From contig CAWDWG010000001.1 in the NCBI GenBank assembly GCA_963805985.1, positions 496,001 through 560,000 on the forward strand: 64,000 nucleotides of DNA, written 5' to 3'. A model generated the notes under the pieces. That model searched no databases. It saw nothing but the letters and a program-made list of their open reading frames with translations, and was not told the DNA's origin. Both the position numbers and the translations under genes were made by a program. Below, piece after piece: positions 33,739 through 42,648 of this stretch. This DNA comes from Bog-257 sp963805985. Lineage in GTDB: Bacteria > Acidobacteriota > Terriglobia > Terriglobales > Acidobacteriaceae. The first letter of the stretch is position 1. Each line of letters starts with the position of its first letter.

Positions 33739-34662
33739 AAAGTTCTGCTTGATCCAGTCCGAATACCGATACTTCAACTGGTACAGCGTCCAGGCGGCCT
33801 GTACCGTGGTGTGGGCGTGATCTTCCTGCGTCAGGCTGAACTCGAAGACGCCGCGGCACCACCCGTACCAACAGTAGTTCCAGGAGCCGTCAGGATTCTG
33901 CCGGTCGAGAAGGCGCTCAATCCAGCGTTTCTTCACCAGCTCGGGCCGGCCGGCAGCCAGCAGCGTTGCGGTTCGTTGCGGGTACGAGTCGCTCACGCGA
34001 AAGTCCCAATAGGCGTCATTGGCCACGCCGTTGGTGACCGGGATGAGCGCCGCGTCCAGCTTGGGCGAAGGGCCGTTGTAGTGGCGATAGATGTCCAGCG
34101 CAATCAGCTGCAGATGCAGCCGAACTCCCCAACTGTATTTATCCGGAGAGAACAGGTTGGCCTTGTCTTCTTCGGTCAGCTCAACCTTGTCAGGAGCCGT
34201 GCCGTAACTGAACCAGCGGTATTGCCACCCGAGTCCCGGAATCATGTCAGCCGTCAGCGCAGGCAATGGCACGGACGGGTCGACCCAATGCGCCCAATAC
34301 CACGAGACCGGCTGTCCGGGGACCTTCACTCGTGAGCTGGCCAGGTACGACTGGACATACTGTTGCAAGCGCGGGTCGCCCGACATCTCCGCCATGTCGC
34401 CGATCATGTACATCAACGGCGGATTGCCCTGCACATCGGGATGGGTCACGATCCAGTTGGTCGAGGTATCGATGGCATGGTCGAGCTGGGTCGTGAATTC
34501 CGCGCGCGGGGTGTGGTGGAACGAGACGTTGTTGTTGATGACAGCAATGGCCGCGACAACGATAACCAGGACGACGAGAATTACCGCCCATTTCAGCAGG
34601 CGACCGACGAGCGATTTCTTCGGGGCGTCCGCAGCAGAGGTCATTTGTGGAGTGGATGCCAT
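33733..34662 (-). CDS. Membrane-anchored alpha-helical protein, unknown function
   Basis: A 309-residue protein with one N-terminal membrane helix (LLKWAVILVVLVIVVAAIAV) after a short Lys-rich cytoplasmic tail. The rest should be outside the membrane. It looks helical, with several Trp/Tyr-rich turns: PVSWYWAHWVDPSVPLP, NPDGSWNYCWYGWCRG and a final HTTVQAAWTLYQLKYRYSDW. The DGSWNY turn and the length resemble alpha/alpha-toroid proteins such as glycosyl hydrolases or terpene cyclases, but no catalytic motif is certain. I do not recognise the family. Confidence 0.75.
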   Translation of the reverse strand: MASTPQMTSAADAPKKSLVGRLLKWAVILVVLVIVVAAIAVINNNVSFHHTPRAEFTTQLDHAIDTSTNWIVTHPDVQGNPPLMYMIGDMAEMSGDPRLQQYVQSYLASSRVKVPGQPVSWYWAHWVDPSVPLPALTADMIPGLGWQYRWFSYGTAPDKVELTEEDKANLFSPDKYSWGVRLHLQLIALDIYRHYNGPSPKLDAALIPVTNGVANDAYWDFRVSDSYPQRTATLLAAGRPELVKKRWIERLLDRQNPDGSWNYCWYGWCRGVFEFSLTQEDHAHTTVQAAWTLYQLKYRYSDWIKQNFQ

Positions 34663-34711
34663 GTCAGGAGTTAGGTTTCTCTTGCAACTGGTCCGGAAAG
34701 GCTGAAAGTAA

Positions 34712-34850
34712 TTAGCCCAGCGCGGAAGCGCTGGGTCAGCTTATGAACATCTGCCTGAGCCCCTTCAGGGGCGACACGCAAATGTGCCGCCCCTGAAGGG
34801 GCTGGGAATCTCGAGAATAACTGTTTCCCAGCGCTTCCGCGCTGGGCTAA
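34712..34850. repeat. Nested perfect inverted repeat at the end of the exopolysaccharide operon
   Basis: The outer arms are 24-base perfect inverses: TTAGCCCAGCGCGGAAGCGC plus TGGG at 34712-34735 against CCCAGCGCTTCCGCGCTGGG plus CTAA at 34827-34850. Inside is a second inverse pair, GCCCCTTCAGGGGC facing GCCCCTGAAGGGGC. Each arm is itself a hairpin. It lies just beyond the stop of gmd and could end that transcript. Confidence 0.85.
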
Positions 34851-34897
34851 TCACTTTATCCCTTAGCGATAACTTGATCCCGCTGCGAACCCGATCT

Positions 34898-35911
34898 TTA
34901 TGCGTTACTGGCGACGTATTTTTTTCCCGCACGCGGCGCCACCGTAACACCAGTATCGCCCTCAACCATGCGTCGAACCAGTTCCGGGAAGTCGACTTCC
35001 GGCGTCCAATTCAGCTCCTGGCGCGCCAGGGTCGCATCGCCACGCAGGTCGTGAATCTCGCCGGTGCGGAACAGCTTGGGATCGACTTCAACATATTCGT
35101 TCACCACCTCGGCAATATCCCGGCCGGGAGCGACCAGATCCAGGCAGTGCAGCACTTCGACCACGAACTCGTACACGCTGTGCGATCCGCCGGTGGCGAT
35201 GACGTAGTCCTTCGGCTTATCGGTTTGCAGCATGGCATGCATGGCGCGAATGTAGTCGCCGGCATAGCCCCAGTCGCGGCGCGCCTGCATATTGCCCAGC
35301 TTGACCTTGTTCTTCTTCCCCTGCGCCCAATCGGCCGACGCCAGCGTGATCTTGCGCGTGACCATCTCCGGCCCGCGACGCGGCGACTCGTGATTGAACA
35401 GGATTCCGCCGACCACAAAAATTCCGCGTTCGCGATAAACGCCGCAAAGATTGTGGGCAGCCGTCTTCGAAACGCCATAGGGCGACGTCGGACGCAGCGG
35501 CGTCTCTTCATTGCGCAGGCCGTTCAGGTTGCCGTACATCTCCGAGCTCGACGCCTGATACACGCGCGTCTCCGGCTTCAGCCGTTCCACCATGTTCAGC
35601 AGCCGCGCCAATCCGCCAACATTGATGTCGAAGGTCTCGGCGGGAAGATGCCAGCTGGTCGGCACGAACACCTGTCCGGCGAGGTTATAGATCTCATCCG
35701 GCATGGCTTTGGCGAAGGCGACCTCGAGGGAAACGGCGTCGCGCATATCGCCGTAGAGCAGTTCGATCCGGCCATGAACTGCATCCAGGAAGCGAACGGT
35801 GTCGGTTTCACGGCGCACCAAGCCGTAAACTCGGTAGCCAAGATCAAGTAGATATTCGGCAAGATAGCTGCCGTCCTGACCGGAAACTCCGGTGATGAGT
35901 GCGGTCTTCAT
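34898..35911 (-). CDS. gmd: GDP-mannose 4,6-dehydratase
   Basis: Makes GDP-4-keto-6-deoxymannose from GDP-mannose, the entry to GDP-fucose, GDP-rhamnose or related deoxysugars. The 337-residue short-chain dehydrogenase has ALITGVSGQDGSYLAEYLL (NAD(P) loop), YNLAGQVFVPTSW, SSSEMYGN, the catalytic PYGVSKTAAH (Tyr and Lys) and NHESPRRG. It is the last gene of the exopolysaccharide operon, supplying an activated sugar. A gap of 114 bases separates it from the transferase gene. The partner reductase or synthase is not in the window. Confidence 0.93.
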   Translation of the reverse strand: MKTALITGVSGQDGSYLAEYLLDLGYRVYGLVRRETDTVRFLDAVHGRIELLYGDMRDAVSLEVAFAKAMPDEIYNLAGQVFVPTSWHLPAETFDINVGGLARLLNMVERLKPETRVYQASSSEMYGNLNGLRNEETPLRPTSPYGVSKTAAHNLCGVYRERGIFVVGGILFNHESPRRGPEMVTRKITLASADWAQGKKNKVKLGNMQARRDWGYAGDYIRAMHAMLQTDKPKDYVIATGGSHSVYEFVVEVLHCLDLVAPGRDIAEVVNEYVEVDPKLFRTGEIHDLRGDATLARQELNWTPEVDFPELVRRMVEGDTGVTVAPRAGKKYVASNA

Positions 35912-36025
35912 TGAACTGATGTCCTCCTGGGTTCCGTGGGTCGCAATTCCAATCTTGATTGTCGAACAGATGGTCTTAATGAGTATTGCGTATCTAACAA
36001 GAATACCGTATCTGGAGGTCAGGCC

Positions 36026-37408
36026 CTATCGCCCGCCGCGTCCCAGCAACAAGATCTTGACCGTGGAGAACATGATGAACAGATCCAGCCCCAGCGACAC
36101 GTTCTTGATGTAGAACAGGTCGTAGGCCAGCTTCTCCTTGTTGTCTTCCAGCGTCGCGTTATAGCCGCGATTGATCTGCGCCCAGCCGGTCGCTCCCGGC
36201 TTCACCAGCCAGCGCTCGCGGTAAAAAGGAATCTGCGCTGCGCATTCTTCTTCCTGCTGAGGCACAAACGGCCGCGGTCCGACGAATGCCATATCGCCCT
36301 TGACGATGTTGAACAGCTGCGGCAGTTCGTCGATGCGGGTGCGCCGCAACCACTTCCCTACTCGCGTCACCCGCGGGTCGCCATGCTCGGCCGGCGATAA
36401 CGCGATCTTCTCCGAGCCTTCAAACATGGAACGAAATTTATAAACCGTGAACAGTTTGCCGTGTTCGCCTACGCGGGCCTGCCTGAAAATCGCCGGCCCC
36501 TTGGAGTTCAGCCGCACCGCGATCGCGGCCAGCAGCATGATCGGCGAAGTGATCAGAATCGCCAGGCTGCCCAAGGTCAGCGAGAAGATTCGCTTATACA
36601 GGCGCAGGGCTGCGCGAACATGAAATCCCGGCGAAAACAGCAGCCAGCTCAGCCGCAGGGAATCGAGCGGAATCTTCCCCGTAATGCTCTCGTAGTACTC
36701 GGGACCATCCTGGATATAGACGCCGCGGGTCTTCAGCTTGAGCAACTGATCCACGCGCAGCTTGCCGCGCCGGTCGCCCATGGTAATCACAACCCGGCGG
36801 GCGTTGCGCTGCTCCACTATCTCCTGCAGATCGCCATCATCGAAGCGAGGAACGCCGGCGGGCGTGTCCGTACTCTCTCCGACGAAGCCCACCACCCTTA
36901 CCCCCAGCTCCGAGCGGCTGTCGATCTCCCGCATCAGCGGCAAGGCAAGCGGGCCATCGCCGTACAGGATCGCGCGCTCGGAGAAGCGGGCTGAGCGATT
37001 AAGGACGAAAAAAAGTTTGCGCCAGGCCGGAACCGTAACCGCGACGATGCCGACGCCCAGCCACAGCGTGGTCCCCACCAGGCTGATTTCCGGAAAAGCG
37101 TAATACAGGACCGAAAGCGCGACGAAGGCGCATCCCAGAACTCCGACCAGCCGGGTAATAACCTCGCGCCGGTTCGACAACACGGTGGTGTCGTACAGGT
37201 CGAAGTAGTACATCAACGTAATAAAGATCCCAACCAGCAGGCCGATTCGTCCAAGGCCATTCTCGTACAGCAGATAGATGTTGGCATCCATCGCTGTTCC
37301 CGCCCAAAAACATACGGAGACCACAAAGGCCAGTGTGACAATTAAGGCCTCGGTCACCGTAAGCAACAGTGTTCGGGTGGGGAAGTAGGCGTTGAACAGA
37401 CGGATCAT
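36026..37408 (-). CDS. Exopolysaccharide sugar-phosphate transferase (PEP-CTERM/XrtA-associated type)
   Basis: Initiating enzyme that puts the first sugar phosphate on undecaprenyl phosphate. The 460-residue protein has four or five N-terminal membrane helices, a nucleotide-fold middle domain (RAILYGDGPLALPLMREID), one further helix, then the conserved transferase domain: ARVGEHGKLFTVYKFRSM, RTRIDELPQLFNIVKGDMA, FVGPRPFVPQQEEE and KPGATGWAQINRGY. The start overlaps the tyrosine kinase stop by four bases. The neighbours point to the exosortase-associated exopolysaccharide locus. Confidence 0.92.
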   Translation of the reverse strand: MIRLFNAYFPTRTLLLTVTEALIVTLAFVVSVCFWAGTAMDANIYLLYENGLGRIGLLVGIFITLMYYFDLYDTTVLSNRREVITRLVGVLGCAFVALSVLYYAFPEISLVGTTLWLGVGIVAVTVPAWRKLFFVLNRSARFSERAILYGDGPLALPLMREIDSRSELGVRVVGFVGESTDTPAGVPRFDDGDLQEIVEQRNARRVVITMGDRRGKLRVDQLLKLKTRGVYIQDGPEYYESITGKIPLDSLRLSWLLFSPGFHVRAALRLYKRIFSLTLGSLAILITSPIMLLAAIAVRLNSKGPAIFRQARVGEHGKLFTVYKFRSMFEGSEKIALSPAEHGDPRVTRVGKWLRRTRIDELPQLFNIVKGDMAFVGPRPFVPQQEEECAAQIPFYRERWLVKPGATGWAQINRGYNATLEDNKEKLAYDLFYIKNVSLGLDLFIMFSTVKILLLGRGGR

Positions 37409-38362
37409 GCAGACGCCGCTTGGGCCTTCTTCGCTTCTTTAGCTGCTCGCTTAGCTTCCTTCTTGGCTTCCTTGGTGTCCTTGCCCGACTTGCTGGAGTA
37501 GTAGGAGCCGTAGTAGCTATCGTTGAGGCTCGACGAAGTCGCCTGGTTGAAGACCACGCCCAGCAGCTTGTTCTTGTCGATGGTCTCCAGCGCCTTGTTG
37601 AGGACCTTCTTGCGGGTGTAGCCGTCGCGCACCACCACCAGAACGCCGTCGACCAGGCGCGCAATCGAGGTGGAATCGGCCATCGGCAACATGGGCGTCG
37701 CATCCATCAGGATCCAGTCGAAGTGCTGCGATACCGCTTCCAGCATCTTCACAAAGCGTCCCGATTCCAGCAGTGGAAGCGGCTCATCCATGGCACGGCC
37801 GGCGGCTAGTAGCCATACGGGCAGGTCGCGGATCTGATACAGCGAATCCTCCAGCGCCAGCTTGCCGTCAGCCCATTCGGAGATTCCGCGCAGCTGGGTC
37901 GTCGAGAACAGCGCGCTCACCGTAGGCCGGCGCAGATCGGCTTCAATCAAAAGAACCTTTTCGCCGGCACGCCGCGCCAGGGTCAGCGCCAGATTCGCGG
38001 CTACCACCGACTTGCCTTCGTCCACCACGGAACTGGTGACCAGCAGCTTTTGCAACTGACGCTTCTGCTGCATGTGAGCCAGCCGCGTCGCCAGCACGCG
38101 GAACATTTCGGCGCCGTGGCTGTCGGGATCGGTCATTGCTACCAGGCGCTGCTCCGGCGTGGGAACGGGATGCAGAACGCGATCGGCGGGCACGTTGAGC
38201 CAATCCGATTCAATAATCCGCTCGGGTGCCGACATTCCGGGAGCAGGTAGGGCTTCGACGAGCTACTGCAGAGGCAGCTTCCGACTGATCTACCAAAGGC
38301 GAGTTATTGGGATCTGGACTTCCACCTTGGGACCGTTGTAACGCTTCGAACACTCGACTCAT
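37405..38362 (-). CDS. Polysaccharide tyrosine autokinase (CpsD/XrtA-associated), N-terminus frameshifted
   Basis: BY-type tyrosine kinase that controls chain length with the Wzz-like protein. From 38235 down, the ATPase core is intact: Walker A LVTSSVVDEGKSVVAANLA, Walker A' LLIEADLRRPTVS and Walker B WILMDATPMLP. The tail has a Tyr cluster (LNDSYYGSYYSSK) and a Lys/Ala-rich end. A start with strong ribosome site (GAGGAGAA) at 38362 encodes MSRVFEALQRSQGG, the usual kinase N-terminus, but that frame stops at 38210 after 50 codons. So a one-base indel lies near 38240-38262. Read literally, the short form from 38235 would have only a weak site. Confidence 0.85.
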
Positions 38363-38366
38363 GGTT

Positions 38367-39335
38367 TTAGATTCTCCTCGCTGCAGTTGTTGTCATCGTC
38401 TTACCGGTTTCCAGGGTCTCGCCATCCGCGGTGCGGAGCATGCGGAACAGCGAACGCAGAACGCTTTCGTTGTTCTCTTCGCGCGCCTCGATTGCCATCT
38501 GCGTCTCCTCGGGAAGCGACCCGGGGATGAGGCGGAAGTCCGCGGCCACGTCGGTGATCATGTCGCCGGTCACCTGCCGCAGCTCGTTGGCAAAAGCGTT
38601 GACCATGGAATTTTCACAAAGATTGTTAATGATGCGCGGGATACCGCGCGAGTACTCGTAGATCTTCGCCAGCGCCTCTTCGGTGAAGATCGCCGGCTCC
38701 GGCGGAGCTCCGGCGCGCTCCAGGCGCGACAGAATGTACGCGTGAGTCTGGGGCTCATCCAGCGGCTGCAATTGGCAGCGCAGTGATACGCGCTGCTTCA
38801 ACTGCCGCAGCTCGGGCGAGTCCAGAACAATCTCCAACTCCGGTTGCCCCAGCAGTACGATCTGCAACAGCTTTTGCTGCGAGGTTTCCAGGTTGGTCAG
38901 AAGCCGGATCTCCTCCAGCAACTCGGAGCGCAGCGCTTGCGCCTCATCCACCACCAGGGCGGTGATCAGGCCGCGAGCGTGACGCTGGATCAGGAAGCGG
39001 TTCAGGTCGAGCAGCATCTCGGTCTTGTTGCGGCCCGAGTACGGCAGCCCAAGATCCGCCATGATGTACTGGAAAAACTCGACCACCGAGAGCAGCGGGT
39101 TGAACACATAGCCGAAGGCGATGTTGTTCTTGCGCAGCTCCGAGAGCAGGCAGCGGACGAGCAGGGTCTTTCCCGTGCCTACCTCGCCGGTGATCACAAT
39201 GAAGCCCTTGCGCCGGCCTACCCCATAGTGCAGGTTGGCCAAGGCTTCATTGTGCCGCGGCGTCGGATGATAGAAGTACGGGTCGGGGCTGATCTCGAAT
39301 GGATTGCGCGACAACCCGAAATATTGTTTGTACAT
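38367..39335 (-). CDS. ExeA-like AAA ATPase of the exopolysaccharide locus
   Basis: A 322-residue ATPase of the type found beside exosortase-associated polysaccharide genes. The N-terminus FGLSRNPFEISPDPYFYHPT and Walker A TGEVGTGKTLLVR are diagnostic, with Walker B ITALVVDEAQAL and a sensor region IVLLGQPELE. The C-terminal lid domain runs through SRGIPRIINNLCENSMV. It is four bases from the kinase start, in the same operon. It probably powers a regulatory or assembly step, but its exact role is not settled. Confidence 0.92.
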   Translation of the reverse strand: MYKQYFGLSRNPFEISPDPYFYHPTPRHNEALANLHYGVGRRKGFIVITGEVGTGKTLLVRCLLSELRKNNIAFGYVFNPLLSVVEFFQYIMADLGLPYSGRNKTEMLLDLNRFLIQRHARGLITALVVDEAQALRSELLEEIRLLTNLETSQQKLLQIVLLGQPELEIVLDSPELRQLKQRVSLRCQLQPLDEPQTHAYILSRLERAGAPPEPAIFTEEALAKIYEYSRGIPRIINNLCENSMVNAFANELRQVTGDMITDVAADFRLIPGSLPEETQMAIEAREENNESVLRSLFRMLRTADGETLETGKTMTTTAARRI

Positions 39336-39338
39336 GCC

Positions 39339-40907
39339 CTATCCCCAGAAATAGGCGTAGACGACGCCCGACGGCATCAAGATCAGGATCAGAATCATGG
39401 CCGCGAAGGCCAGCCTCGGTATCCAGCGGGCACGTTTCAGCTCCTTGGCTGTCGACAGCGCCGGAATCTCGGCAAGGACCGGCAGGCTGGTGGCGTCCGC
39501 CAGAGCCGCTTCGCCGCGGATGCGGTCGTCCAGGAACTCCGCTCCGAAGCCAAACAGAATCGCCAAGGCGATACCCGCACCGATTGCTCCCAGCGAGAAC
39601 TTGAAGCGATCCGGGAAGTTCGGCTTGTCCGGAAGGCTGGGCGGATCGATTACGCGGAACTGCGCGCCCTGCTGCTGGCGTTCCAGGCTGGTGGCCAAAG
39701 CCGACTCCGTCTTCTTGGCCAACAGCTCCTGATATTCCTTCTTCAAGTTGCCGAAGTCACGCATCATGTCGACCTCTTGCGCTTCCACGGCCGGCGTGGC
39801 GTTCAGGCGGGCCTGATAGACCTGAGCTGCCTGCTCCAGACGCTGCATCTGCGCGTTGGTCGACGCCAACTCTTGCTGGTTCAGCTTCATCTGGGTCTTC
39901 AGGTTGACCAAGGCATTGGCCTGGCCCACCGCCTGCGGTGATTCGCCGGACTCAACCTGATCGCGAGCTTCGTTGGCCATGTCCTTCTTCAGCTTCTCCA
40001 ACGACGCGATCGTCTCCTTCAACTTCTTCACGTCCGGATGGTCCGGGGTATAGCGAGCCTCCAAAGAGGCCAGGTTGGCGCGCGCGTTGTCCAACTGCGA
40101 GTCGATGCTCTGCGGAGCCATCGCGGTGTCGCTCGCGTTGTTCATTTGCGTCTGCGCCGAGTTCAGGTAGGTCTGCTGCTGCATCAGCCGTTCGCGCTGC
40201 GCCTGCGCGGCCTGCATCTGCTGCTGAACTCCCTGCAGGATGTGAATATTGCTGTCCAGCTGCGACGGCAAAGATCCCTCGTGCTCGGACTCGAAGGCGC
40301 GAACCTTGGCCTCCTGATCGGCCAGCGTCTGCGCGATCGCCCTCACCTGCGAATCCAGGAAGAGCGTCGTCGCTTCCGACTGCTCCTGGCTGGCGCGCAC
40401 GTTCTCATCGACGAAGAACGAGGTCAGCGCGATGGTCACCTTCTGCGCCTGATCGGCCGTGGGGGCCTTGTAGGAGATCTTGAACGCGACGATTTCCGCC
40501 TTGCCGGAAGTGTTCGTCTCGCTCTTGATCAGCTCCATCTTCACGTCGTCGCGCATCTTGTTGACCTGATCGTCGGGCGACCAGGAGTAGCCGGGGTACA
40601 GGTTGAAGCGCTGAATCAGATTCAACAGGCGCGTACGGCTGAGCACCTGGGTACTCATGGCCTGAACGCGGTCAGCCAGGTCAACTTCCACGTTGGGCTC
40701 AACCAGGTTGCTGGGCACTTTGGGAGGTTCAACCAGAATGGTACTTTCCGAAATATAGGTAGTTGGTAAAAACCAGGCAGAGGCGAAGACAATTGCCCAT
40801 CCGAAAAGCAGCGGGCCAAGGATCCACCACTTGCGGCGGAGCACGATAGCCCAATACGCGTCAAACCCCTGCCCCGATTTCTGGTCGTCAAATTCCTGCA
40901 TTGCCAT
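39339..40907 (-). CDS. Wzz-like polysaccharide chain-length/co-polymerase protein
   Basis: An inner-membrane protein of 522 residues with one helix near the start (WWILGPLLFGWAIVFASAWF) and one at the end (RLAFAAMILILILMPSGVVY). The large periplasmic part is coiled-coil rich, from about residue 150 to 400, with many Gln and Ala (QVRAIAQTLADQEAKVRAFE). The Wzz motif lies at the end (DPPSLPDKPNFPDR). It works with the Wza-like protein and the tyrosine kinase to set polymer length. It is three bases from the ATPase gene. Confidence 0.92.
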   Translation of the reverse strand: MAMQEFDDQKSGQGFDAYWAIVLRRKWWILGPLLFGWAIVFASAWFLPTTYISESTILVEPPKVPSNLVEPNVEVDLADRVQAMSTQVLSRTRLLNLIQRFNLYPGYSWSPDDQVNKMRDDVKMELIKSETNTSGKAEIVAFKISYKAPTADQAQKVTIALTSFFVDENVRASQEQSEATTLFLDSQVRAIAQTLADQEAKVRAFESEHEGSLPSQLDSNIHILQGVQQQMQAAQAQRERLMQQQTYLNSAQTQMNNASDTAMAPQSIDSQLDNARANLASLEARYTPDHPDVKKLKETIASLEKLKKDMANEARDQVESGESPQAVGQANALVNLKTQMKLNQQELASTNAQMQRLEQAAQVYQARLNATPAVEAQEVDMMRDFGNLKKEYQELLAKKTESALATSLERQQQGAQFRVIDPPSLPDKPNFPDRFKFSLGAIGAGIALAILFGFGAEFLDDRIRGEAALADATSLPVLAEIPALSTAKELKRARWIPRLAFAAMILILILMPSGVVYAYFWG

Positions 40908-40910
40908 AGA

Positions 40911-42614
40911 TCACCGTCCCAAAGAATGATTCCACGTGTACTGCACTGTGAGGCCGAGACCGCTGGTGTCAACCGTCTGCGGCAGTCCGAATTGGCCGTA
41001 GTAGTTTTGCGTCTGGTGAATGAAAGCGTAATAGGTGCTCAGGCTCCAGGCGGTATTGAACTTGCGCGAGAAGCTGATCGTACCCTGCGCGCTATGCAGG
41101 AACTGATCGCCTTGGGTGTCCGTAAGCGAGTCGCTGTGGCCATAGAGGAAGCCCATCGCCATGGTCCAGGCGCGACTGATGGGCCGCGACCATGTCATCG
41201 TAGCCTGGTAATACTTCACCGTTCCGAACAGGCCGCCGCCGTTCGTAATGCTGTTGCTTCCCTGAATAGCGAAGCTGTTGTGATGGGGAGCCAGATAAGT
41301 GATCGTGACTCCTTCGGCAACGTTCACATAGCTATTGTGTATCTGTTGAATCAGGCAGCCACTGGGCAAGCAGATTAGCGGCACCAGGTCCTTGGTGCCG
41401 GTCAACTCCGGTCCTACCCAGCCCGAGAACGAAAAAGTCTGGTTCGGCTTGAAAGTCATGAAAGTCTGGAACATCTGGACGCCGGCGCGCGATTGCCCAT
41501 GCCCATAGTCCATGGCATTGAAGACATAGCCCTCACCTGCCAGCCATCTCCGGCTGAATTGGTGCTGATAGAAAACACCGCCCGAATAAGTAGTCGAATT
41601 CCACAAGCTTCCCAGGTTGGGCAGATCGCTATTCGTCTGATAGCCGCGCAAATAGTGCTGGAAACTCTCGGCCCCGTAAAAGTTCAGGGTGTCGTGAGCG
41701 CCCAGCAGGTAGCTCAGATCGCCAGTTCCCTGGTTCTGCTCCACGACGGTCTGGGGAAAGTAGTACACCGGATCGGGATAATTCGGTTCCGGCTGGCCCA
41801 GATACTGGAAGAACGGCTGAAAAGGATCGTCAGAATAGAAATAAGAATCCTTCAGACGAAACTGCCAGCGCTTGGCGATCTGCCACATGATGCGGCCATT
41901 CGCGCTCTGGTTCAGAGTTGAGAAACTGGAATACGGCCCAGGGATTCCCGCCGTCTGGTTCACGCCCCCGCTATAGCCTACGGTCCACAGCAAATGCGGG
42001 CGCACTTGCACGATGGAAAGTCCACCGGTCCCGATGAACAGCGTCTGCCAATATCCTGCCTGGCCGCTGTAGCCCCCAAGATATTGCCCAACAATTCCGC
42101 CTGTGGCGTTGAAACTGTAGCCGGTATGAGCGACGGCATCGCTAAACAGATTCAGCGCCGGCAGCTTTTCGGGATTAGTGAAGGTAGCCTGCGGTCCACC
42201 AAGACCGGAAGTGTCATCGTTCGAGGCGCCCGGCAGGGTGTCGCTGCCTCCGCCGGCTTGGGTCGAGGAATCCTGCTGCTGATCCTGCGACGAGGAATCC
42301 TGAGAGCCGGCTTGCCCCTGCTGCTGCTGCTGTCCGGACATGTTGTAGGTCGAATAGATAACCGGACTGGGAGCTTGATAGGTGCCCTGGCTGGACGAAG
42401 AGCTACTTTGGGTCGAATCGTCGGAGCTAGACTGCTGCGAATCGTCCGCGGCAGAGTATCCGCCCTGCGATGAACTGGATGAACTGGCAGAACCGGCTTG
42501 CTGCTGCGGGCCATTCGACGTCGGATACGTCGAGTAGCCGCTCTGCGACCATGCCAGCGGAGCACACATCAACGCGACTGCGGCCAATACTGCTGGTCTG
42601 ATTTGCCGTTTCAT
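40911..42614 (-). CDS. Outer-membrane beta-barrel protein of the exopolysaccharide locus
   Basis: A signal peptide (AVLAAVALMCAPLAWSQ) is followed by about 130 residues of Ser/Gln/Asp-rich low complexity and then by a barrel-like region from about residue 150 to the end. The barrel part has alternating aromatic strands such as HLLWTVGYSGGVNQ, RWQFRLKDSYFYS and FSRKFNTAWSLSTYYAFIHQ. Size and place match the outer-membrane proteins seen in exosortase-associated clusters. It may serve as export pore or anchor. The low-complexity stretch is unusually long. Confidence 0.82.
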   Translation of the reverse strand: MKRQIRPAVLAAVALMCAPLAWSQSGYSTYPTSNGPQQQAGSASSSSSSQGGYSAADDSQQSSSDDSTQSSSSSSQGTYQAPSPVIYSTYNMSGQQQQQGQAGSQDSSSQDQQQDSSTQAGGGSDTLPGASNDDTSGLGGPQATFTNPEKLPALNLFSDAVAHTGYSFNATGGIVGQYLGGYSGQAGYWQTLFIGTGGLSIVQVRPHLLWTVGYSGGVNQTAGIPGPYSSFSTLNQSANGRIMWQIAKRWQFRLKDSYFYSDDPFQPFFQYLGQPEPNYPDPVYYFPQTVVEQNQGTGDLSYLLGAHDTLNFYGAESFQHYLRGYQTNSDLPNLGSLWNSTTYSGGVFYQHQFSRRWLAGEGYVFNAMDYGHGQSRAGVQMFQTFMTFKPNQTFSFSGWVGPELTGTKDLVPLICLPSGCLIQQIHNSYVNVAEGVTITYLAPHHNSFAIQGSNSITNGGGLFGTVKYYQATMTWSRPISRAWTMAMGFLYGHSDSLTDTQGDQFLHSAQGTISFSRKFNTAWSLSTYYAFIHQTQNYYGQFGLPQTVDTSGLGLTVQYTWNHSLGR

Positions 42615-42648
42615 CTCATCCTCCTGCCCGGGGCGAATTCCATCTCCG

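Noticed and set aside
34784..35851. A 355-codon plus-strand frame over gmd
   Set aside because: Antisense shadow of gmd; begins inside a palindromic element.
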